A model generated the notes under the pieces. That model was not told the DNA's origin and did not search any database. It worked only from the letters and a program-made list of their open reading frames with translations. From Scytonematopsis contorta HA4267-MV1 (GTDB lineage Bacteria; Cyanobacteriota; Cyanobacteriia; Cyanobacteriales; Nostocaceae), in the NCBI GenBank assembly GCA_019359035.1, contig JAHHIC010000054.1:248001-312000 (forward strand): DNA of 64,000 bases. The letters are read 5' to 3'. This document shows, piece after piece, positions 61,362 through 64,000 of the stretch. Position 1 is the stretch's first letter. The number at the start of each line of letters is the position of its first letter. The translations under genes were made by a program, and so were the position numbers.

Positions 61362-62180
61362 CTATTTAGCTTGGATTTTTAAACTCCAAACATCCCGTAA
61401 AAATAATGTGGCTAAAAACCAAGGTTCAATCAAGTAACGTCTCCATAGCCTTCCTGGTTCGCTAAACAGACGATAAGACCATTCCAAACCAACTCTTCCC
61501 ATCCAGCGCGGAGGTGTGGGAACCGCTCCAGCTACATAGTCTATGCAGGCTCCGCTAGTTAAAATACTGTTTGTCTGAATCTGTTCTAGATTGTCTAAAA
61601 TCCAATGCTCTTGACGCGGCATACCCATTCCTACCATTAAGATATGAGGTTCGTAAGCATTGATAGCATTTAGGATATCCAAATTTTCTTGATTGTTTTT
61701 AATATAGCCGTGAGCACAAGCAATCTGTAGTCCTGGATATTTTTGACGTAAGATAGTAGCTCCTTGTTCTGCTACTCCTGGTTTTGAACCCAAATAAAAT
61801 ATGCGCCAACCTTTGCGAGCAGCTTCTGCCATTAAAGGCCATACCCAGTCAGCATAAGTTACTCTTTCTTCTCGTTTCAGTGGAAAACCTAACAGCTTAC
61901 CAATAAAAACTAGAGGCATACTATCAATATGAGTGTACTCAGCTTTAGCGTAAAAAGCTCGCATTTTGGGGTCGTTATGGTACAGGTAAAGACTATGCAA
62001 ATTATGGTTTGCAATAATCCATTTATGATTCTGTTTAATAGACTCTGCAATTAACGAATTCAATTCAGGGATGGAGAGTGCATCCATTTGAACACCGAGA
62101 AATTTGTGAGGTACTTTTCTCATAGAAGGAGGTTGCTCATCTATGAAAACATCTGATTGGGAAAAATTAAGGGAACTCAT
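61362..62180 (-). CDS. WecG/TagA/CpsF family glycosyltransferase
   Basis: 272 aa. N-terminal FLGVQMDALSIPELNSLIAE and the GT26 hallmarks IANHNLHSLYLYHNDPKMRA, YTHIDSMPLVFIGKLLG, RVTYADWVWPLMAEAA and LMVGMGMPRQEHWILDN. Family members add N-acetylmannosamine or related sugars to lipid-linked precursors of wall teichoic acid, enterobacterial antigen or EPS. It lies 72 bp upstream of the sugar transferase on the same strand. Confidence 0.92.
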   Translation of the reverse strand: MSSLNFSQSDVFIDEQPPSMRKVPHKFLGVQMDALSIPELNSLIAESIKQNHKWIIANHNLHSLYLYHNDPKMRAFYAKAEYTHIDSMPLVFIGKLLGFPLKREERVTYADWVWPLMAEAARKGWRIFYLGSKPGVAEQGATILRQKYPGLQIACAHGYIKNNQENLDILNAINAYEPHILMVGMGMPRQEHWILDNLEQIQTNSILTSGACIDYVAGAVPTPPRWMGRVGLEWSYRLFSEPGRLWRRYLIEPWFLATLFLRDVWSLKIQAK

Positions 62181-62214
62181 GATTTGTAAGATTTAATTTT
62201 TGTTATTTAGCCGA

Positions 62215-62279
62215 GTAGTGCGAGCATCTTGCTCGCTAATTGTGTAGTGCGAGCATCTTGCTCGCTAATTGTGTAGTGC
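62215..62279. repeat. 29-bp tandem repeat containing GAGCATCTTGCTCGC
   Basis: GTAGTGCGAGCATCTTGCTC repeats at 62215, 62244 and (partial) 62273. The same motif, reversed, occurs at 49987. Each unit contains the dyad CGAGCA/TGCTCG. Confidence 0.88.
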
Positions 62280-62288
62280 TCCCAATAA

Positions 62289-63464
62289 TTATGCATTCGT
62301 CAGTAAACTCAATTGGTTTTGATTTAATGACATCAAAACATCAGCAACATTTTGGGCTTTAGCACTCCAAGAGTACTTCTCGCGAATCAGAGAATGCGCT
62401 GCATCTGCGAGTGGTTGATATTTTTCTAGGTTCAAAGCTGCGCTAAGAACTAAATCAGCAACTTCTTTAGCTGAATAGCCTGAGATTAGTAGATGCTTGT
62501 CATGTTGAAATTCTTCCAAACCTCGTAAACCTTCTGGAGTAGATATCACTAATTTTCTACTCGCAAAATAATCTAAGGTTTTGTTACGTGCCCCACCTGC
62601 AACTGCTTGCTTAGGAAATGGTAGAAAGCCAATATCTGTGTAGCGTAAATGATTTATAAAATCTTTTCGCTCTGGTAGAAACCCGGCAAAATGTATATTC
62701 GATGGTAGTGGCTGTTGAGCATCGCTAGCATCACGACCGATGACGACAAATTGAACTTTATCGCTATGACTTTCCAAGTTTCTAGCGACATCAATCGCCA
62801 TAGATACAGACATATCATTACTAGGAAACTGAAATGTTTTAGGAGCGACAAGAACAACTACTTTAGCTGGTCGTAATTTCTCAAATGGGTCTGAATCCTT
62901 AGTGATTTCCATATTCAAAAAGTCTTCAGTAACCCCATTCCCAACGCAGTGAATATTGTTAGAATTGTACCCATACCACTGTTTTACTAACTTTGGAGTC
63001 GATTCACCTGCTGCAATGATAGGGTTGCCAGAGAATATCAGTACACCCTGAGCCAAATATGTCTTCACCAATTGTTTAAATTCATTTAAAGGATTAGCAA
63101 CAGAAAACAAACGACTCCAGTATTCATATGCAGAAAAAGTATGAAAATCTAATGCCAAAGAACAGTTTTTTCTTTTTTTGATTGTCAAAGAAATAAGAGC
63201 CGCTAAACCAGGTAATGTTTCTTGAGCGTAAATTATATCTGGTTGAAATTCGTCTATACTTTTTTGTATTGCTTTAATATATGATGAAAGACTTCTTGAA
63301 CCAACAGATACTGAAGTTGCATAATCAACAGTTGAACAATTTAAACCAAGCTGACAAACATCAAAATATTTAGTGAGGTATTGTCCGAGATAAAAAGGTC
63401 TAGTAAAGGCTCCAAATGGCTGATTGGAATCAAGTGTAGATACTAGTAGTAAACGCTGAGACAT
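62289..63464 (-). CDS. glycosyltransferase, GT4-like
   Basis: 391 aa GT-B type protein. The N-terminal domain (VSTLDSNQPFGAFTRPFYLG, DIIYAQETLPGLAAL) and C-terminal donor domain (VVVLVAPKTFQF, HFAGFLPERKDFINHLRYTD, GFLPFPKQAVAGGARNKTLDYFA and a RGLEEF loop) are characteristic. It probably adds a sugar to a lipid-linked EPS repeat. It lies 108 bp upstream of the WecG-type gene on the same strand. Sugar specificity unknown. Confidence 0.88.
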   Translation of the reverse strand: MSQRLLLVSTLDSNQPFGAFTRPFYLGQYLTKYFDVCQLGLNCSTVDYATSVSVGSRSLSSYIKAIQKSIDEFQPDIIYAQETLPGLAALISLTIKKRKNCSLALDFHTFSAYEYWSRLFSVANPLNEFKQLVKTYLAQGVLIFSGNPIIAAGESTPKLVKQWYGYNSNNIHCVGNGVTEDFLNMEITKDSDPFEKLRPAKVVVLVAPKTFQFPSNDMSVSMAIDVARNLESHSDKVQFVVIGRDASDAQQPLPSNIHFAGFLPERKDFINHLRYTDIGFLPFPKQAVAGGARNKTLDYFASRKLVISTPEGLRGLEEFQHDKHLLISGYSAKEVADLVLSAALNLEKYQPLADAAHSLIREKYSWSAKAQNVADVLMSLNQNQLSLLTNA

Positions 63465-63559
63465 AAGTTATTCACTGGTACATATAGTTCATTAAGGAAA
63501 ATTAGCTGATGAAGATGCACCAGAATAAGAGCGAAAGACACGAAAGTAAGTAATAAAAA

Positions 63560-64000
63560 TTAAGAAGTTTGCGAGTTTCCTTGGTTAATGTCTTCGGTAA
63601 ATGTAGGAGAATCTGCTAAATTCTGATAACCAATAAGAGCGCGGAGATAAGGTAGAGACCAATAAATAAACCAGAATGGTCCGGAGTGACGACTGCAAAA
63701 TACAGTCCAGGGTTTGAGTGGAAAAGCTTTAATGTGAGTAACTTTTTTTAAACGTTCTAAAGCTGATAATTTGGTATCTGCCCAACTATTGTTGATGGAA
63801 TTTTTACTACAACTTCCTACATACCCTGGTGCAACCCATATAGAGCAACCCTTATTTTTTGCCCTTAATCCATAATCTAAATCACCTAAAGTATGGACAA
63901 AGGCATCGTCAATATTTCCAACTTTTTTTGCAACACTATTTGGAATTAAGATGCAATTACCAAACATAGTATCACACTCTTGGATGATTTGCTTTGAACC
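63560..64000 (-). CDS. glycosyltransferase family 2 protein, C-terminal part
   Basis: 146 codons are present; the gene continues past the right edge. The frame is open to base 64000 and reads GSKQIIQECDTMFGNCILIP, so the ATG at 63967 is internal. Landmarks are NSVAKKVGNIDDAFVHTLGD, DYGLRAKNKGCSIWVAPGYV, as in rhamnosyltransferase-like GT2 enzymes, and a basic helix with ALERLKKVTHIK near the end. Fourth glycosyltransferase of the cluster. Confidence 0.85.
   Translation of the reverse strand, partial: GSKQIIQECDTMFGNCILIPNSVAKKVGNIDDAFVHTLGDLDYGLRAKNKGCSIWVAPGYVGSCSKNSINNSWADTKLSALERLKKVTHIKAFPLKPWTVFCSRHSGPFWFIYWSLPYLRALIGYQNLADSPTFTEDINQGNSQTS

Noticed and set aside
62215-62279. CRISPR-like direct repeats
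   Set aside because: Units are only 29 bp apart with no unique spacers; a short tandem repeat, not a CRISPR array.

Overview
The window looks like a chromosome segment of a filamentous, probably heterocyst-forming (Nostocales-type) cyanobacterium. Reasons seen directly: an AT-rich chromosome with long spacers; tandem heptanucleotide repeats (GGGGAGT, GGGTAAT/AATTACC, TTGACTG, AATTGCG) in many spacers, matching the STRR repeats known from Calothrix and Nostoc; a giant Ser/Thr kinase-ATPase-histidine kinase protein; a CO2-uptake NDH-1 operon; a CruP-type lycopene cyclase homologue; and the cyanobacterial order yqeG - DUF3727 - ruvX. No tRNA, rRNA, CRISPR array, prophage or intact insertion sequence was recognised.

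Layout. 1-3.4 kb: minus-strand housekeeping block (yqeG fragment, DUF3727, ruvX, a GNAT acetyltransferase, a 70-aa protein). 3.5-11 kb: a B12-binding radical SAM protein, a shortened kinase/histidine-kinase hybrid, an SDR oxidoreductase and hemE. 11-20.6 kb: a membrane protein, oligopeptidase B, LD-carboxypeptidase, a glycosyltransferase, a DUF2141 secreted protein, a sterol-desaturase-like protein, a DJ-1/PfpI protein, a glutathione S-transferase remnant and a 2OG-Fe(II) oxygenase. 20.8-28.7 kb: the full-length trifunctional kinase, a peptidoglycan-binding/HEAT protein and an EamA transporter. 28.7-32.2 kb: a repeat-packed spacer, then a LysR regulator divergent from a methyltransferase and a TauE/SafE permease. 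32.2-40.4 kb: small membrane proteins, a fasciclin protein, a STAND-type NTPase, an unusually long di-heme peroxidase-like protein and a coiled-coil protein. 40.7-44.3 kb: two tandem membrane paralogues and cruP. 45-50 kb: the ndhF-ndhD-CO2 hydration protein operon. 50-54.5 kb: a TPR protein, a nucleotidyltransferase and an Omp85-type protein. 54.8-58.7 kb: a double-glycine-leader peptide, a cysteine-rich protein and, convergent, a large CPBP protease. 59-64 kb: the edge of an exopolysaccharide gene cluster.

The most distinctive feature is the density and structure of small repeats. Three foldback elements (29120-29456, 40369-40597, 58802-58992) share paired AGTCCTCT/AGAGGACT hairpins and terminal mini-palindromes whose sequence changes in a base-pair-preserving way; each ends within about 4 bp of, or overlaps, a gene's stop codon. 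A second family, a C-rich double hairpin, has three long copies, one inside an element with 20-bp terminal inverted repeats like those of a foldback copy. A third is a short palindrome (GTAGAGACG...) whose centre varies but stays self-complementary. Repeats have also entered gene ends: the N-termini of RuvX and a nucleotidyltransferase and the C-termini of CruP and the cysteine-rich protein are repeat-encoded.

Functionally, the best candidates for under-described systems are the peptide/Cys-rich protein/CPBP protease locus, the STAND NTPase with its small membrane-protein neighbours, and the two related multi-domain kinases, one of which lacks the ATPase core. No computation or database search was run; family calls are by recognition.
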